Notes: a model not told the origin generated them from the sequence alone. DNA of 64,000 nt from Cupriavidus basilensis (GCF_000876015.1 NZ_BBQM01000016.1:186001-250000); one strand, 5' to 3'. Positions 20,233 to 30,090 are shown, counted from the first letter of the stretch. Numbers and translations: made by a program.

Positions 20233-23200
20233 TTAGTCCCCCGACCCGGGCGCCAGCACGTCGCGCGCGCCGTTGCGGCCCATCGGCGAGACCAGGCCAG
20301 CCACTTCCATCTGCTCGATCAGGCGCGCGGCGCGGTTGTAGCCGATGCGCAACTGGCGCTGCACGGCCGAGATCGAGGCGCGCCGCGTGTTGAGCACGAA
20401 GGCGGCGGCTTCGTCGTAGAGCGGGTCGGCCTCGGCGTCGCCGCTTTCGCCGAACAGGTCGGCCGCGGCCGCTTCGCCGGGGTCGCCAGCGAGGATGGCT
20501 TCGTCGTAGTCGGGCTCGCCGAACTGCTTCCAGTGCTCGACCACGCGGTGCACTTCCTCGTCGGCGACGAAGGCGCCGTGCACGCGCTGCGGATAGCCGG
20601 TGCCGGGCGGCAGGAACAGCATGTCGCCCTGCCCCAGCAGGCTCTCGGCGCCCATCTGGTCGAGGATGGTGCGCGAGTCGATCTTGCTGCTGACCTGGAA
20701 CGCCACGCGCGTGGGGATGTTGGCCTTGATGAGGCCGGTGATGACGTCCACCGAGGGCCGCTGCGTGGCCAGGATCAGGTGGATGCCGGCGGCGCGCGCC
20801 TTCTGCGCCAGGCGGGCGATCAGTTCTTCGATCTTCTTGCCGGCCACCATCATCAGGTCGGCCAGCTCGTCGATCACCACCACGATCAGCGGCAGCGTGC
20901 GCAGCGGCTCGGGTGCGTCCGGGGTGAGCGAGAACGGGTTGGGCACGTGCTCGCCCGCGGCCTCGGCGGTGCGGATCTTCTGGTTGAAGCCAGCCAGGTT
21001 GCGCACGCCCAGCGCGGACATCAGGCGATAGCGCTTTTCCATCTCGCCCACGCACCAGTTGAGCGCGTGCGCGGCCTGCTTCATGTCCGTGACGACCGGC
21101 GCGAGCAGGTGCGGGATGCCTTCGTAGACCGACAGCTCCAGCATCTTGGGGTCGATCATGATCAGGCGCACGTCGTCGGGCGTGGCCTTGTAGAGCACCG
21201 ACAGGATCATGGCGTTGACCGCCACCGACTTGCCCGAGCCGGTGGTGCCGGCCACCAGCAGGTGCGGCGCGCGCGCGAGGTCGGTCACGACCGGGTTGCC
21301 GGTGATGTCCTTGCCCATCGCCAGCACCAGGTTCGAGCTGTGCGCGAGGAAGGACGAGGCGGCCACGATCTCCGACAGGCGGATCATCTGGCGCCGCGCG
21401 TTGGGCAGTTCCAGCCCCATGCAGGTCTTGCCGGGAATGGTCTCGACCACGCGGATCGAGGTCACGCCGAGCGCGCGCGCGAGGTCCTTCATCAGGCCGA
21501 CCACCTGCGCGCCGCGCACGCCTATCGCGGGGTCCACCTCGAAGCGCGTGATGACCGGGCCGGCCGAGGCGCCGACCACCGACACCGGCACCTTGAACTC
21601 GGCCAGGCGCTGCGCGATCAGGTTGCCGGTTTCCTGCAGGCGCTCTTCGCTGACCTGCTCGATGTCGGCGGTGGCGGCCTCCAGCAATTCGAGCCGCGGC
21701 AGGCGGTAGTCGGCGATGCGCGCGGGCGCCGGCGTGACGGCGATGGCCTGCGAGGGCGGCAGCGCGGGCGCGGCGGCGGCGCCAAGCGGCACGGTCTTGC
21801 CGACCACGGCGGGCAGCACGATGCGCGGCTTGGGCGCGGGCGCGGCGGGGGCGGCGTGGGCGATTTCCGGCTCGGCGCCGGACCGGGAGTCGGCGGCGGC
21901 GCTGCCGGGCTGCGGCTCGGGCAAGGATGCCGCTGCCGGCTCGGGTGCGCGTTCGGTTTCGGGGGGCGGTTCCGGTGCTGCTGCGACTTCCGCTTCCGGT
22001 TGGGCGTTGGCTTCCGGGCTGGCTTCGGCTTCGGTTGCTGTCCCGGTTGCTGCCTCGATTGCTGCCTCGATTGCCGTTTCGCTTTCCGTGCCGGCGTCCG
22101 CATCGGCCTGCCCGGCCGGCTGGATCTCCGCCACGGCGGCATCGGCAGCCGGCAGGGCTTCATCGGCCCCGGCGGCCTCGCCGGAAGACTCGACCAGCAG
22201 GTTGGCATCGAGCACGTTCTCGGCGCCCTCCTCCGTGCCTGCCTCCGGGCGGACCGCCATTTCCGGTTCCGGTGTTTCCTCGTCGTCGGCAAGCAGGCTG
22301 GCGTGGAGCGATTCGGCGAGGCCGTCCGCGGGCGCGGCGGCGTCGGGGATCACCACGTCGTCGACCGCATCCGGGGCCTCGGCCACGTCAGCGGCCTCGC
22401 TTGGCGCAACCGCCGGCGCATCCGGCGCGGCGGCCGTGCGCGGCACCGGCGTGCCGGCGGCCAGGGCCTTCAGTTCGGCCATCAGCGTCTCGGCTTCCAG
22501 GCGGATCTGCGCCAGCGTGGCGCGCCGGGCTTCGTCGTCGGCATCGTCGGCATTGGCGGCATCGACTGCGGCATCGGCGGCCGGGATGGCCACGTCGCCC
22601 GCGGACAGCACGGCGACCGGCTGCGGCGTTTCGGGCAGCGCGGGCGCGGCTTCAACCACCGGCGCGTCGCTTTCGGCCACCGCCACCTCGCTTTCAGGCG
22701 CGGCGGCGGCTTCCTTCTCTGGCTGCGCCGGGGAAGTCTCCGCGAGCATCGCGGCCGGCGCTTCCTGCGCGATGGCGGCTGGCTCGACAGTCTCCTGCGG
22801 CGCTGGCGGCGGCGCTTCCTTTGCAGCGGCCGGAGCGACCGGGACAGGCCGCTGCGCCAGCGCAGCGGCCTCGGGCAGCGTGGTGATGGCCGAGCGCGGC
22901 GTCAGGTTCGGCTGGCGGAACGGGCTGCTGACCACGGTCGCGCGCGGCGCGCCGGCGGCGGGCAGGCCCACGGCGGCGCGCGCCTGCGCGACCGCGGCGG
23001 CGCGGCCGGCGGCGCGCGTGGCATCCTCCGGCCGCACGGCCGGGCGTTCCGGCGCCGGCCGGGCGGGCACGCGCGCGGCCGGCGCGGGCGCGGCAACGGC
23101 TGGCGCCGCGGGTTCGGGCGTGACCGGGCCCGGCGGCGCGGCCTGCTGGAGCCAGATCTCGCCCGGCTGCGGCGGGGAGCTGCGCGTGCGCGCGGGCGGC

Positions 23201-23748
23201 TGCCAGACCGGCTGGCGCCGCGCCGACACCGCTTCGATGCCCTTGTGGCGCGGCACGTAGTCCACCGCGCCCGGCATGGACGCATGCGCGGCGCCGAGGC
23301 GGGCCGCCTCGCGGCTGTCCGGCTCGCGCACGGCGCGCGCGGGCGCGCGTGGCGGCGCGAAATCTTCCTCGTCCGGTTCGGGCGCCTGCGGCTTGCGCGA
23401 GAACAGGCTGCGCCAGGTCTCGCCGAACACCATCGGCGCGGCCAGCGCGAGCACCCCGAGCATGACCAGCAGGCTGGCGCTCCAGCCGAGCATGCCGGTC
23501 AGCAGCCCGCCGAGCGCGCGCCCGGCGCTGCCGCCCGACGTGCTCGCCGCCATGCCGCCCTCGCCCGCGGCGCCCGTGAGGGCTTCCAGCGAAGCGCTCG
23601 CGCACAGCACGATCAGCGTGCCCACCCAGACGCGCAGCGAGCCGCGCCCGCTGAAGAACCGGCGCTCGCCGGCGAGCAGGCGCGCCACCGTGCGCCACAG
23701 CAGCGGCAGCAGCCACAAGGTCGAATAACCGAACCAGCCAAAACCCAT
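20233..23748 (-). CDS. ftsK: FtsK/SpoIIIE-family DNA translocase
   Basis: A 1171-residue septal DNA pump that moves chromosome termini during division. The N-terminus has about four membrane helices (within residues 5-110: [52 protein letters not shown]). A ~600-residue Ala/Pro/Glu-rich linker follows. The motor domain has Walker A GTTGSGKS (residues 834-841), [20 protein letters not shown], Walker [13 protein letters not shown] and [20 protein letters not shown]. The C-terminal winged-helix gamma domain ([20 protein letters not shown]) reads KOPS sequences. Cupriavidus-type genomes often have more than one FtsK; which this is cannot be told here. Confidence 0.95.
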   Translation of the reverse strand: MGFGWFGYSTLWLLPLLWRTVARLLAGERRFFSGRGSLRVWVGTLIVLCASASLEALTGAAGEGGMAASTSGGSAGRALGGLLTGMLGWSASLLVMLGVLALAAPMVFGETWRSLFSRKPQAPEPDEEDFAPPRAPARAVREPDSREAARLGAAHASMPGAVDYVPRHKGIEAVSARRQPVWQPPARTRSSPPQPGEIWLQQAAPPGPVTPEPAAPAVAAPAPAARVPARPAPERPAVRPEDATRAAGRAAAVAQARAAVGLPAAGAPRATVVSSPFRQPNLTPRSAITTLPEAAALAQRPVPVAPAAAKEAPPPAPQETVEPAAIAQEAPAAMLAETSPAQPEKEAAAAPESEVAVAESDAPVVEAAPALPETPQPVAVLSAGDVAIPAADAAVDAANADDADDEARRATLAQIRLEAETLMAELKALAAGTPVPRTAAAPDAPAVAPSEAADVAEAPDAVDDVVIPDAAAPADGLAESLHASLLADDEETPEPEMAVRPEAGTEEGAENVLDANLLVESSGEAAGADEALPAADAAVAEIQPAGQADADAGTESETAIEAAIEAATGTATEAEASPEANAQPEAEVAAAPEPPPETERAPEPAAASLPEPQPGSAAADSRSGAEPEIAHAAPAAPAPKPRIVLPAVVGKTVPLGAAAAPALPPSQAIAVTPAPARIADYRLPRLELLEAATADIEQVSEERLQETGNLIAQRLAEFKVPVSVVGASAGPVITRFEVDPAIGVRGAQVVGLMKDLARALGVTSIRVVETIPGKTCMGLELPNARRQMIRLSEIVAASSFLAHSSNLVLAMGKDITGNPVVTDLARAPHLLVAGTTGSGKSVAVNAMILSVLYKATPDDVRLIMIDPKMLELSVYEGIPHLLAPVVTDMKQAAHALNWCVGEMEKRYRLMSALGVRNLAGFNQKIRTAEAAGEHVPNPFSLTPDAPEPLRTLPLIVVVIDELADLMMVAGKKIEELIARLAQKARAAGIHLILATQRPSVDVITGLIKANIPTRVAFQVSSKIDSRTILDQMGAESLLGQGDMLFLPPGTGYPQRVHGAFVADEEVHRVVEHWKQFGEPDYDEAILAGDPGEAAAADLFGESGDAEADPLYDEAAAFVLNTRRASISAVQRQLRIGYNRAARLIEQMEVAGLVSPMGRNGARDVLAPGSGD

Positions 23749-23789
23749 TATCGAAACGCCATCGTCAAATACCTCGGGCAGCGATTGTA
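23748..23789 (-). promoter_or_regulatory. ftsK leader: -10 box and MAFR mini-ORF overlapping the start
   Basis: On the minus strand TACAAT (23789-23784) is a good -10 hexamer, though no clear -35 is seen. The short leader contains ATG-GCG-TTT-CGA-TAA (23762-23748), whose stop overlaps the ftsK start as TAATG. GAGG stands nine bases before the mini-ORF ATG, and none is well placed for ftsK itself, so ftsK may be translated by coupling to this four-codon ORF. Confidence 0.4.
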
Positions 23790-24001
23790 GCGGGTCTGCG
23801 CGCCGCGGCGCCGTGCAAGATGCGCGGCCGTGGCGGAATCCCCGCAGTCGCGCGCCGGCGCGGCGGGGCCGCGGCGCGCATGCGGACCTGCCCGCCGCGC
23901 GGCATGTGCGCTACTATGGGCGATGCCCGCCACGGCCCGACCGGCCGCGGCCTGACCCACACGCAGCCGAACCCCGGGCGCCCGCCGCCGCCGAGCCAAC
24001 C

Positions 24002-25219
24002 ATGCAGACACGCTACGCCGGACTGTCGGCACTGGTGGTCGATGACCACCCCTTCCAGCTGCTGGCGGCCGAGCAGTTGCTGAGCCAGCTCGGCGTCGCC
24101 GACATACGCTGCGCGTCCGACGGGCGTGTCGCGCTCGACCTGCTGGCCGCGCGCAAGTTCGACCTGGTGCTGTGCGACATCGAGATGCCGGGGATCAACG
24201 GCCCGGCCATGATGGACGAGCTGACCCGGCGCGCCGGCCAGGCCTTCGTCGGCGCGCAGCCGCTGTGGGTATGGGTGTCGGCGCTGGAGGACGACATCAT
24301 CGATTCCCACGTGAGCCTGGCGGACTCGGTCGGCCTGGCCCACGTGCGCGCGGTCCACAAGCCGATCTCCGCGGTGGTGCTGGAGGAAATCCTGCAGGAC
24401 GCGCTGGCGCGCGACCTGACCGCCGCGCCGCCGATGGCCGCGCTCGACCAGCCCGACGATGCCGACCTGCTGGACGCGCTGCAGACGCCCGGCGCCATCT
24501 TCATCATGCTGCAGCCGCAGTTCCATATCGTCAGCGGCAAGCTGGCCGGCGCCGAGGCGCTCTGCCGCTGGCGCCATCCGTCGCTGGGGCTGGTGCGGCC
24601 CGACCTGTTCGTGCCGCGGCTGGAAATGCTGGGCAAGGCCGATGCGGTGTTCCAGCTGGCGGGGCAGCAATGCCTGTCGGTGCAGCGGCAGTTGCTGGCG
24701 CGCGGCGTGCGCATCGCCCTGAGCATCAACGCCTCGGCGCAGACGCTGTGCCGGCCGGGCGTGCTGGACGCCTTCGATGCGATGGTGGAGGCCAGCGGCA
24801 TGCCGCGCCAGTTGCTGATCATCGAGCTGACCGAAGGCTATCCGGTGCCGGACCCGCGGGCGCTGTCGATCGCGCTGAACCGGCTGCGGCTGCTCGGCTA
24901 CGGCGTGGCGATCGACGATTTCGGCATCGGCATCGCCACCCTCAAGCTGCTGGCCGACCTGCCCTTCACGCAGGTCAAGCTGGACCGCTCGTTCGTGGTG
25001 GCGCTGCCCGGCAACAGCCAGCGCGCGGCGATCTGCCGCAACATCATCAACCTGGCGCGCGACCTCAAGCTGGAATGCGTGGCCGAGGGCATCGAGACGC
25101 CCGCGCAGCGCGACGCGCTGCAGGCGCTGGGCTGCGACCTGGGCCAGGGCTATCTGTGGTCGCCGGCGCTGCCGCCCGACATGTTCGTGGCCGAGACCCT
25201 GGGCCGCTGGACCACCTGA
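24002..25219 (+). CDS. Response regulator with REC and EAL domains (c-di-GMP phosphodiesterase)
   Basis: A 405-residue two-domain protein expected to hydrolyse cyclic di-GMP under control of phosphorylation. The receiver domain (residues ~10-135) has the acidic pair D14/D15, phospho-acceptor D59 in LCDIEMPG and the KPI lysine. The EAL domain (residues ~150-400) has GAEALCRWRHP, ELTEGYPVP, the catalytic-loop IDDFGIG, VKLDRSFVVAL, AEGIET and QGYLWSPALP. The key acidic residues are present, so activity is likely. REC-EAL architecture resembles RocR. No histidine kinase gene is nearby. It is divergent from ftsK. Confidence 0.92.
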   Translation: MQTRYAGLSALVVDDHPFQLLAAEQLLSQLGVADIRCASDGRVALDLLAARKFDLVLCDIEMPGINGPAMMDELTRRAGQAFVGAQPLWVWVSALEDDIIDSHVSLADSVGLAHVRAVHKPISAVVLEEILQDALARDLTAAPPMAALDQPDDADLLDALQTPGAIFIMLQPQFHIVSGKLAGAEALCRWRHPSLGLVRPDLFVPRLEMLGKADAVFQLAGQQCLSVQRQLLARGVRIALSINASAQTLCRPGVLDAFDAMVEASGMPRQLLIIELTEGYPVPDPRALSIALNRLRLLGYGVAIDDFGIGIATLKLLADLPFTQVKLDRSFVVALPGNSQRAAICRNIINLARDLKLECVAEGIETPAQRDALQALGCDLGQGYLWSPALPPDMFVAETLGRWTT

Positions 25220-25237
25220 GCCGCCGCGCGCGGCGGC
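25220..25237. terminator. Bidirectional hairpin between convergent genes
   Basis: GCCGCCGCG/CGCGGCGGC is an 18-bp perfect palindrome filling the 19-bp gap between the EAL gene and the convergent doxX-like gene. There is no T-tract; the position suggests a shared transcription end. Confidence 0.45.
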
Positions 25238-25238
25238 G

Positions 25239-25652
25239 TCAGTTCCAGCGCCCGGCGATGCCGCCCACGCTCAGCCGCCCGGCGCCGAGCAGCAGCACCG
25301 CCAGCGCGCTGGCCAGGTACATCGCCTGCAACTCCAGCGCCCAGCCGCCGGTATCGTTGACCAGCCCGAACTGGCTGGTATGCACCAGCGCGATCGCCAC
25401 CACCATGTTGACGGCCACGACCAGCGCCGCCAGACGCGCCCACAGGCCCAGGATCAGCAGGATCGGGGCCACCACTTCGCCGACGTAGACCAGGTAGGCC
25501 ACGGCCGGCGGCAGGCCGGCCTGCGTCACCACCTGGGTGACGAAGCCGGGGCCGTGGATCAGCTTGGACACGCCGTGGAAAAGGATCAGCGCACCGAGCA
25601 CGATGCGCAGCACCGCCTTGCCGAGGTCCTGGGATGTCTGGGTTCCGCTCAT
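25239..25652 (-). CDS. DoxX-family membrane protein
   Basis: A 137-residue inner-membrane protein with four hydrophobic helices (AVLRIVLGALILFHGVSKLI, AVAYLVYVGEVVAPILLILG, LAALVVAVNMVVAIALVH, ELQAMYLASALAVLLLGAG). The HGVSKL motif in helix 1 and the GLWARLAA loop are typical of DoxX/YphA proteins, some of which associate with redox enzymes. The ATG has AGGAGT nine bases upstream. The function in this organism is unknown. Confidence 0.85.
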   Translation of the reverse strand: MSGTQTSQDLGKAVLRIVLGALILFHGVSKLIHGPGFVTQVVTQAGLPPAVAYLVYVGEVVAPILLILGLWARLAALVVAVNMVVAIALVHTSQFGLVNDTGGWALELQAMYLASALAVLLLGAGRLSVGGIAGRWN

Positions 25653-25843
25653 GGTCGTCACTCCTTGTCCGCTCTTGTTCGCGCTCTTGCACGGTATCGG
25701 AAACGCCGGCTGCCGCCGGCGGGGCCAGCCAGCCCATGCGCCTTTCGCGCCACGCCGGGCGCCTATGTACCTTAGTGCGCGGCACCGTGAAGGTAAAGCC
25801 ACAAGTTGCGGGCGCGCCGCGGCGCGGGAAAGGCCGCCACGGC

Positions 25844-26800
25844 TCAGGCCGCGCCGACGGGACGCCGGTGCATGCCCGGCTGCTGCAGCTGCATGCCGGC
25901 CTTGCGCGCGGTCTCGGGCAGGATCTCGGCGAGGAAATCCAGGAAGCGCCGCAGCGCCGGCGGCATGCCCTTGCGCGACGGAAACACCGCGTGCAGCGTG
26001 CCGACCGGCGTGATCCACTGCGGCAGCAGCAGCTCCAGCTCGCCGCTCTCGATGGCATCGCGGCAGAACATGCGCGGCAGCATGGCCACGCCGATGCCGG
26101 CGATGGCCGCCTCGCGCAGCAGCGCGAATTCGTCGGTGATCAGGCGCGGATCGTAGGCGATGTGCATGGCCTGGCCGCTGTCGCAGGTCAGCGTCCAGAC
26201 GTGCTTGCCGTCGTGCGGCTTCTGGTTGACGCCGGGCATGCCTTCCAGCGCCTGCGGCGTGCGCGGCCGGCCGATGCTGTCGAGCAGCGCCGGGCTGGCC
26301 ACCAGCATGAGCGGGCTTTCGCCGAAGTTGCGCACCACCAGCGAGGAATCGTCCATCACCTCGCGCACCCGCAGCGCGAGGTCGAAGCCTTCGCCGATCA
26401 CGTCCACGCGGCGGTTGGTGGCCTCGATCTCCACCCGCACGCCGGGGTTGGCCTGCATGAAGCGGCCGATCTCCGGCGCCAGCAGGCTCTGCGCGATCGC
26501 CACCGGGCAGCTCACGCGCAGCGTGCCGCCGGGCTGGTCGCGCGCCTGCTCAATGACCTCGCGCGCGCCTTCCGCCTCCGCCAGCATGGCGCGGCAGCGT
26601 TCGTAATAGGCCTCGCCGATCGGCGTCACGCGCACCTGGCGCGTGGTCCGGCGCAGCAGTTGCACGCCCAGCTCGCGCTCCAGCTGGGCGATGCGCCGGC
26701 TCAGGCGCGACTTGGGCACGCCGCTGGCGCGGCTGGCGGCGGAAAAGCTGCCGTGCTGGACTACCTGGGCAAACAGCGAAAGATCGTTCAGGTCTTGCAT
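25844..26800 (-). CDS. LysR-family transcriptional regulator
   Basis: A 318-residue regulator. The N-terminal winged helix is MQDLNDLSLFAQVVQHGSFS with AASRASGVPKSRLSRRIAQL, followed by the linker helix, RTTRQVRVTPIGEAYYERC and a periplasmic-binding-protein-like effector domain (VEIEATNRRVDVIGEGFDLA, AAIAGIGVAMLPRMFCRDAI). The pattern DLNDLSLFAQVVxxGSFxAA belongs to the subgroup that often controls azoreductase or quinone/electrophile responses. It is divergent from azoR with 186 bp between, so azoR is its likely target. Confidence 0.92.
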   Translation of the reverse strand: MQDLNDLSLFAQVVQHGSFSAASRASGVPKSRLSRRIAQLERELGVQLLRRTTRQVRVTPIGEAYYERCRAMLAEAEGAREVIEQARDQPGGTLRVSCPVAIAQSLLAPEIGRFMQANPGVRVEIEATNRRVDVIGEGFDLALRVREVMDDSSLVVRNFGESPLMLVASPALLDSIGRPRTPQALEGMPGVNQKPHDGKHVWTLTCDSGQAMHIAYDPRLITDEFALLREAAIAGIGVAMLPRMFCRDAIESGELELLLPQWITPVGTLHAVFPSRKGMPPALRRFLDFLAEILPETARKAGMQLQQPGMHRRPVGAA

Positions 26801-26986
26801 CGTCGTGACGGCCTCTTGCGGTGGCTGGGGGCGGCGGACCGGGGTTTCCGGGATGTCCGCGGGCCGGTCGTGCGTTCCGGCACTGGAACAATAATTTCTA
26901 TTTTGCACCACTACCGGCATCAATGGCGGACCGCTATCGTTCGCTTCACCTAATCCCGAAACACCGATCCACCTGTGGAGCTGAAC
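26801..26986. promoter_or_regulatory. Divergent LysR/azoR control region
   Basis: The 186-bp spacer holds an AT-rich island (AATAATTTCTATTTTGCA, around 26889-26907) that stands out in this GC-rich DNA and probably carries promoter and LysR sites. I could not fix clear -35/-10 pairs. Confidence 0.4.
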
Positions 26987-27607
26987 ATGAACATCCTGCA
27001 AATCGACTCGAGCGTCCTGGGCGGCCATTCCGCTTCCCGCAGCCTGACCGCGCAGGTCGTGGCCGACCTGCTCACCAAGAACCCCACCGCGAAGCTGACC
27101 GTGCGCGACCTCGACCAGGACGCGCCCGCCCACCTGTCCGGCGCGCTGCTGCCGGTGCTGGGCGGCCCCAAGGATGGTCTCGACGCCGTGCAGGAAGCCG
27201 AACTGCAGCGCACCGAAGCCTTCCTCAAGGAATTCCTGGAAGCCGACGTGCTGGTGGTCGGCGTGCCGCAATACAACTTCGGCATCCCCAGCCAGCTCAA
27301 GTCGTGGATCGACCGCATCGCCCAGGCCGGCCGCACCTTCCGCTACACCGAGAAGGGCGCCGAAGGCCTGGCCGGCGGCAAGCGCGTGATCGTGGTGTCG
27401 TCGCGCGGCGGCGTGCGCGCGGACGCTTCCGCGCTGGACCTGCATGAGCAGACCGTCGACGTGGTGTTCCGTTTCCTCGGCATCACCGACATCACCTACG
27501 TGCGCGCCCACGGCCTGGCCTTCGGCCCGGACGCCCGCGAAGCCGCCCTGGTGGCCGCGCGCGGCCAGGTGGCGGCGCTCAACGACGGCGCCCCGCTGGC
27601 CGCCTGA
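26987..27607 (+). CDS. azoR: FMN-dependent NADH:azoreductase / quinone reductase
   Basis: A 206-residue flavodoxin-fold enzyme that reduces quinones and azo compounds with NADH. ATG chosen with GGAG six bases upstream; a GTG four codons earlier is possible. The N-terminal phosphate loop MNILQIDSSVLGGHSASRSL, the FMN loop VGVPQYNFGIPSQLKSWIDR and VSSRGGVRAD near residue 145 are the AzoR hallmarks. FLGITDITYVRAHGLAFGPD at the C-terminal side also fits. Paired with the divergent LysR gene, it is probably induced by electrophiles such as quinones. Confidence 0.92.
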   Translation: MNILQIDSSVLGGHSASRSLTAQVVADLLTKNPTAKLTVRDLDQDAPAHLSGALLPVLGGPKDGLDAVQEAELQRTEAFLKEFLEADVLVVGVPQYNFGIPSQLKSWIDRIAQAGRTFRYTEKGAEGLAGGKRVIVVSSRGGVRADASALDLHEQTVDVVFRFLGITDITYVRAHGLAFGPDAREAALVAARGQVAALNDGAPLAA

Positions 27608-27648
27608 CCCGGCCCCGGCGGCGTGGCGCCGCCAGGGGATGCGCAAGA

Positions 27649-27686
27649 CAGGACGCCCGCCCGCGATGCCGCCGGCGGGCGTCCTG
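27649..27686 (+). terminator. Strong hairpin after azoR
   Basis: CAGGACGCCCGCC and GGCGGGCGTCCTG form a perfect 13-bp stem with a 12-base loop, 42 bp after azoR. A smaller stem (GGCGGCG-TGG-CGCCGCC, 27617-27633, extended by CCCC/GGGG) precedes it. Only a weak T-run follows. Confidence 0.6.
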
Positions 27687-27962
27687 CGTTACGGACACCG
27701 GCGCCGGGCCGGCCCGCGCTGCGCGCCTGCCTCCCGGCCCGGCCCGCCTTGCTGCAGGACGCTCGCCGGCTGTACCTGCCGCGCATTTCAGGTCTATGAT
27801 GGTTCCGGACGCGCCCGCTTTGGGCGCGGATCCCCCAGGGGCAAGCCCGCACAGCCAGGCAGCACGGGCCCGGGCAGCGGCCTGCCCGCCCTCCACCAGC
27901 CACGGCCGGCCGCATGCGCGGGCCGCCCCGCGGCAGACGCCACGTCCGATCCGGGAGCCCGC
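27687..27962. other. Non-coding spacer before egtB
   Basis: GC-rich sequence without a supported gene; it should hold the egtB promoter, but no clear hexamers could be assigned. Confidence 0.35.
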
Positions 27963-29252
27963 ATGTCTTCTGCCCTGCTGCCTGCCAGCGCGCTGCATCC
28001 CCCGCACGAACCCGCCCTGCTCGCCCAGTACCGCCACGTGCGCGCGGCGACCGAGGCGATGGTGGCCGACCTCACCGACGCCGACGCCACCGTGCAGTCG
28101 ATGGAAGACGCCAGCCCGGCCAAATGGCACCTGGCGCATACCACGTGGTTCTTCGAGGAATTCGTGCTGGCGGCGCGCCTGCCGGACTACGAGCCGGTCG
28201 ACGAGCGCTACCGCTACCTGTTCAACTCCTATTACGAAGCGGTCGGCGCGCGCCACCCGCGCCCGCGCCGCGGGCTGCTCACGCGGCCGTCGCTGGACGA
28301 GGTGCTGGCCTACCGCGAGGCCGTCGACGAAACCATGCTCGGCCTGCTGATGCACGCGCAGACCGATGCCGAGGCCGCGCTGATCGAGCTTGGCCTGAAC
28401 CATGAGCAGCAGCACCAGGAACTGCTGCTGACCGACATCCTGCACCTGTTCGCGCAGAACCCGCTCAAGCCCGCCTTCGCGCCCGAGCTGCTGGCGCCGG
28501 TGATCGCCGACCCGCGCCCGGCCGCCGAGTGGCTGCGCTTCGCCGGCGGCGTGGTCGCCATCGGCCACGACGGCGACGGCTTTGCCTTCGACTGCGAAGG
28601 ACCGCGCCACAACGTGCTGCTGCAACCGTACCAGTTGTGCTCGCACCCGGTCAGCAACCGCCAGTGGTTCGAATTCATCGAAGACGGCGCCTACCGCACC
28701 GCCGGGCTGTGGCTGTCGGACGGCTGGCGCTGGGTCAACGAGCAGGGCATCGAAGCGCCGCTGTACTGGGAAGAGCGCGAAGGCACGTGGTGGCAGATGA
28801 GCCTGCGCGGCATGCAGCCGGTGGACCCGGACAGCCCGGTCACGCATATCAGCTTCTACGAGGCCGACGCCTTCGCGCGCTGGGCCGAGCGCCGCCTGCC
28901 GACCGAGGCCGAATGGGAACACGCCGCGCGCAACCTGCCGGCCACCGGCAACTTCGCCGAAGGCCGCGTGCTGCGCCCGCTGCCGGACCGCCAGAATACG
29001 GCCGGCGCGCTGCGGCAGATGTTCGGCGACGTGTGGGAATGGACCGCCAGCCCGTTCCAGCCCTATCCGGGCTTCCGGCCGGGCGCCGGCGCGGTGGGCG
29101 AATACAACGGCAAGTTCATGTGCAGCCAGATGGTGCTGCGCGGCGGCTCGTGCGTGACGCCGGAATCGCACATCCGGGCGAGCTACCGCAACTTCTTCTA
29201 TCCGCACCAGCGCTGGCAGTTCACGGGGGTGAGGCTGGCCGACGATGCGTAG
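27963..29252 (+). CDS. egtB: EgtB-type ergothioneine biosynthesis sulfoxide synthase
   Basis: A 429-residue non-heme iron enzyme that joins hercynine to a thiol (gamma-glutamylcysteine or cysteine) using O2. The N-terminal DinB-like domain has the likely iron ligands H59 (KWHLAHTTWFFEE) and H147/H151 (LNHEQQHQELLLTD). The C-terminal formylglycine-enzyme-like domain has SHPVSNRQWFEFI, FYEADAFARWAERRLPTEAE, MFGDVWEWTASPFQPYPGF and VLRGGSCVTPESHIRASYRN. Length fits EgtB. The methyltransferase partner egtD is not adjacent: a toxin-antitoxin pair on the other strand follows directly, so egtD must be elsewhere or lost. Confidence 0.9.
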   Translation: MSSALLPASALHPPHEPALLAQYRHVRAATEAMVADLTDADATVQSMEDASPAKWHLAHTTWFFEEFVLAARLPDYEPVDERYRYLFNSYYEAVGARHPRPRRGLLTRPSLDEVLAYREAVDETMLGLLMHAQTDAEAALIELGLNHEQQHQELLLTDILHLFAQNPLKPAFAPELLAPVIADPRPAAEWLRFAGGVVAIGHDGDGFAFDCEGPRHNVLLQPYQLCSHPVSNRQWFEFIEDGAYRTAGLWLSDGWRWVNEQGIEAPLYWEEREGTWWQMSLRGMQPVDPDSPVTHISFYEADAFARWAERRLPTEAEWEHAARNLPATGNFAEGRVLRPLPDRQNTAGALRQMFGDVWEWTASPFQPYPGFRPGAGAVGEYNGKFMCSQMVLRGGSCVTPESHIRASYRNFFYPHQRWQFTGVRLADDA

Positions 29253-29300
29253 GCGCGGCGGCCGGGTGCCCGGCCGGAGCCGGCGCCGCTGCGCGCTCGC

Positions 29301-29789
29301 CTAGATCAACTGCCGGACCGTATCCAACGGCAGGACAAGCCGCCGCGGCCGGTTGGCGAGCGGCACGAAGCCGTATTTCTCGTAGAAGTTCGCCGCCGGC
29401 TCGTCCACGGCGTCCACCACGACACACTGCACGCCGATGATGCCGCCCGTGGCGACCACCGCTTCCAGCGCGTGCATCAGCAGACAGCCGCCAAGGCCCT
29501 GGCCTTTGCTGCTCTTGTCGACGGCAAGCCGTGCCAGAAGCACCGCGGAGACCTCCCTGGGAAGCTTCCTGCCTTGCATCCCGTCGGTCTGCACCAGGGT
29601 CGCCGCCAGCGCGTAGTACCCGACGACCCTGCCCGGATCGTCGGCGGGAACCGCGACATATGTCCGCGACAGGTTCTTTTCCTGGTGCTGCCTGGCCGTT
29701 TTTTGCAGCCAGTCGTTCAGCGAACCAGTCCCGCAATCAAAGGTGCTGCGGTCATCCTTCAAGTTCAAAGGTCGAATCTGAATTCTCAA
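29301..29789 (-). CDS. GNAT-family toxin (TacT/AtaT-like tRNA acetyltransferase)
   Basis: A 162-residue acetyltransferase of the toxin type that acetylates aminoacyl-tRNA and halts translation. It starts with MRIQIRPLNLKDDRSTFDCG and SLNDWLQKTARQHQEKNLSR, the usual beginning of this toxin group. The acetyl-CoA motif is LAVDKSSKGQGLGGCLLMHA, and FYEKYGFVPLA near the C-terminus contains the catalytic-site tyrosine. It overlaps the upstream DUF1778-type antitoxin gene by 38 bases. GC content is visibly lower than in the neighbours, suggesting acquisition by transfer. Confidence 0.88.
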   Translation of the reverse strand: MRIQIRPLNLKDDRSTFDCGTGSLNDWLQKTARQHQEKNLSRTYVAVPADDPGRVVGYYALAATLVQTDGMQGRKLPREVSAVLLARLAVDKSSKGQGLGGCLLMHALEAVVATGGIIGVQCVVVDAVDEPAANFYEKYGFVPLANRPRRLVLPLDTVRQLI

Positions 29790-30090
29790 TTTTCGCCTTC
29801 CTGAAACGCGCCATCGCGCGCGTCAGCGCCTCGTTCGGCTTTGCCGGTTCATCGAGCAGCGCAAAAAAGCGCCTGGATTCGTCCACCGTCAGCTTGATTG
29901 CCCGGATGGCATCCTCCTGCTCGATCACCTGCTCCGCCGCGCGCAGCGCCGATTGCACGACGAACTGACTGAGGGTACTGCCCGACAGATCCGCAGCTAG
30001 CTGCAGCAATGCTTGCTTGTCTGCACTCAAGCGGGCGGTGATCCGCCCGCGACCTGGAACTTCCAGGGCGCTCTCGTGCTTGTTAGCCAT
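29752..30090 (-). CDS. DUF1778/TacA-type ribbon-helix-helix antitoxin
   Basis: A 112-residue antitoxin paired with the acetyltransferase toxin. RITARLSADKQALLQLAADL followed by SGSTLSQFVVQSALRAAEQV is the standard DUF1778 ribbon-helix-helix, which binds operator DNA. The C-terminal part (IKLTVDESRRFFALLDEPAK, then PNEALTRAMARF) is the toxin-binding tail. As in other TacAT modules the antitoxin comes first and the genes overlap. Promoter and operator are visible upstream. Confidence 0.9.
   Translation of the reverse strand: MANKHESALEVPGRGRITARLSADKQALLQLAADLSGSTLSQFVVQSALRAAEQVIEQEDAIRAIKLTVDESRRFFALLDEPAKPNEALTRAMARFRKAKIENSDSTFELEG

Noticed and set aside
20149..23790. 1213-codon open frame antisense to ftsK
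   Set aside because: Low-complexity Arg/Gly/His sequence without domains; ftsK motifs on the other strand are unambiguous.
26889..26940. TTGCAC...TATCGT as azoR promoter hexamers
   Set aside because: The spacer would be 26 bases, far too long.
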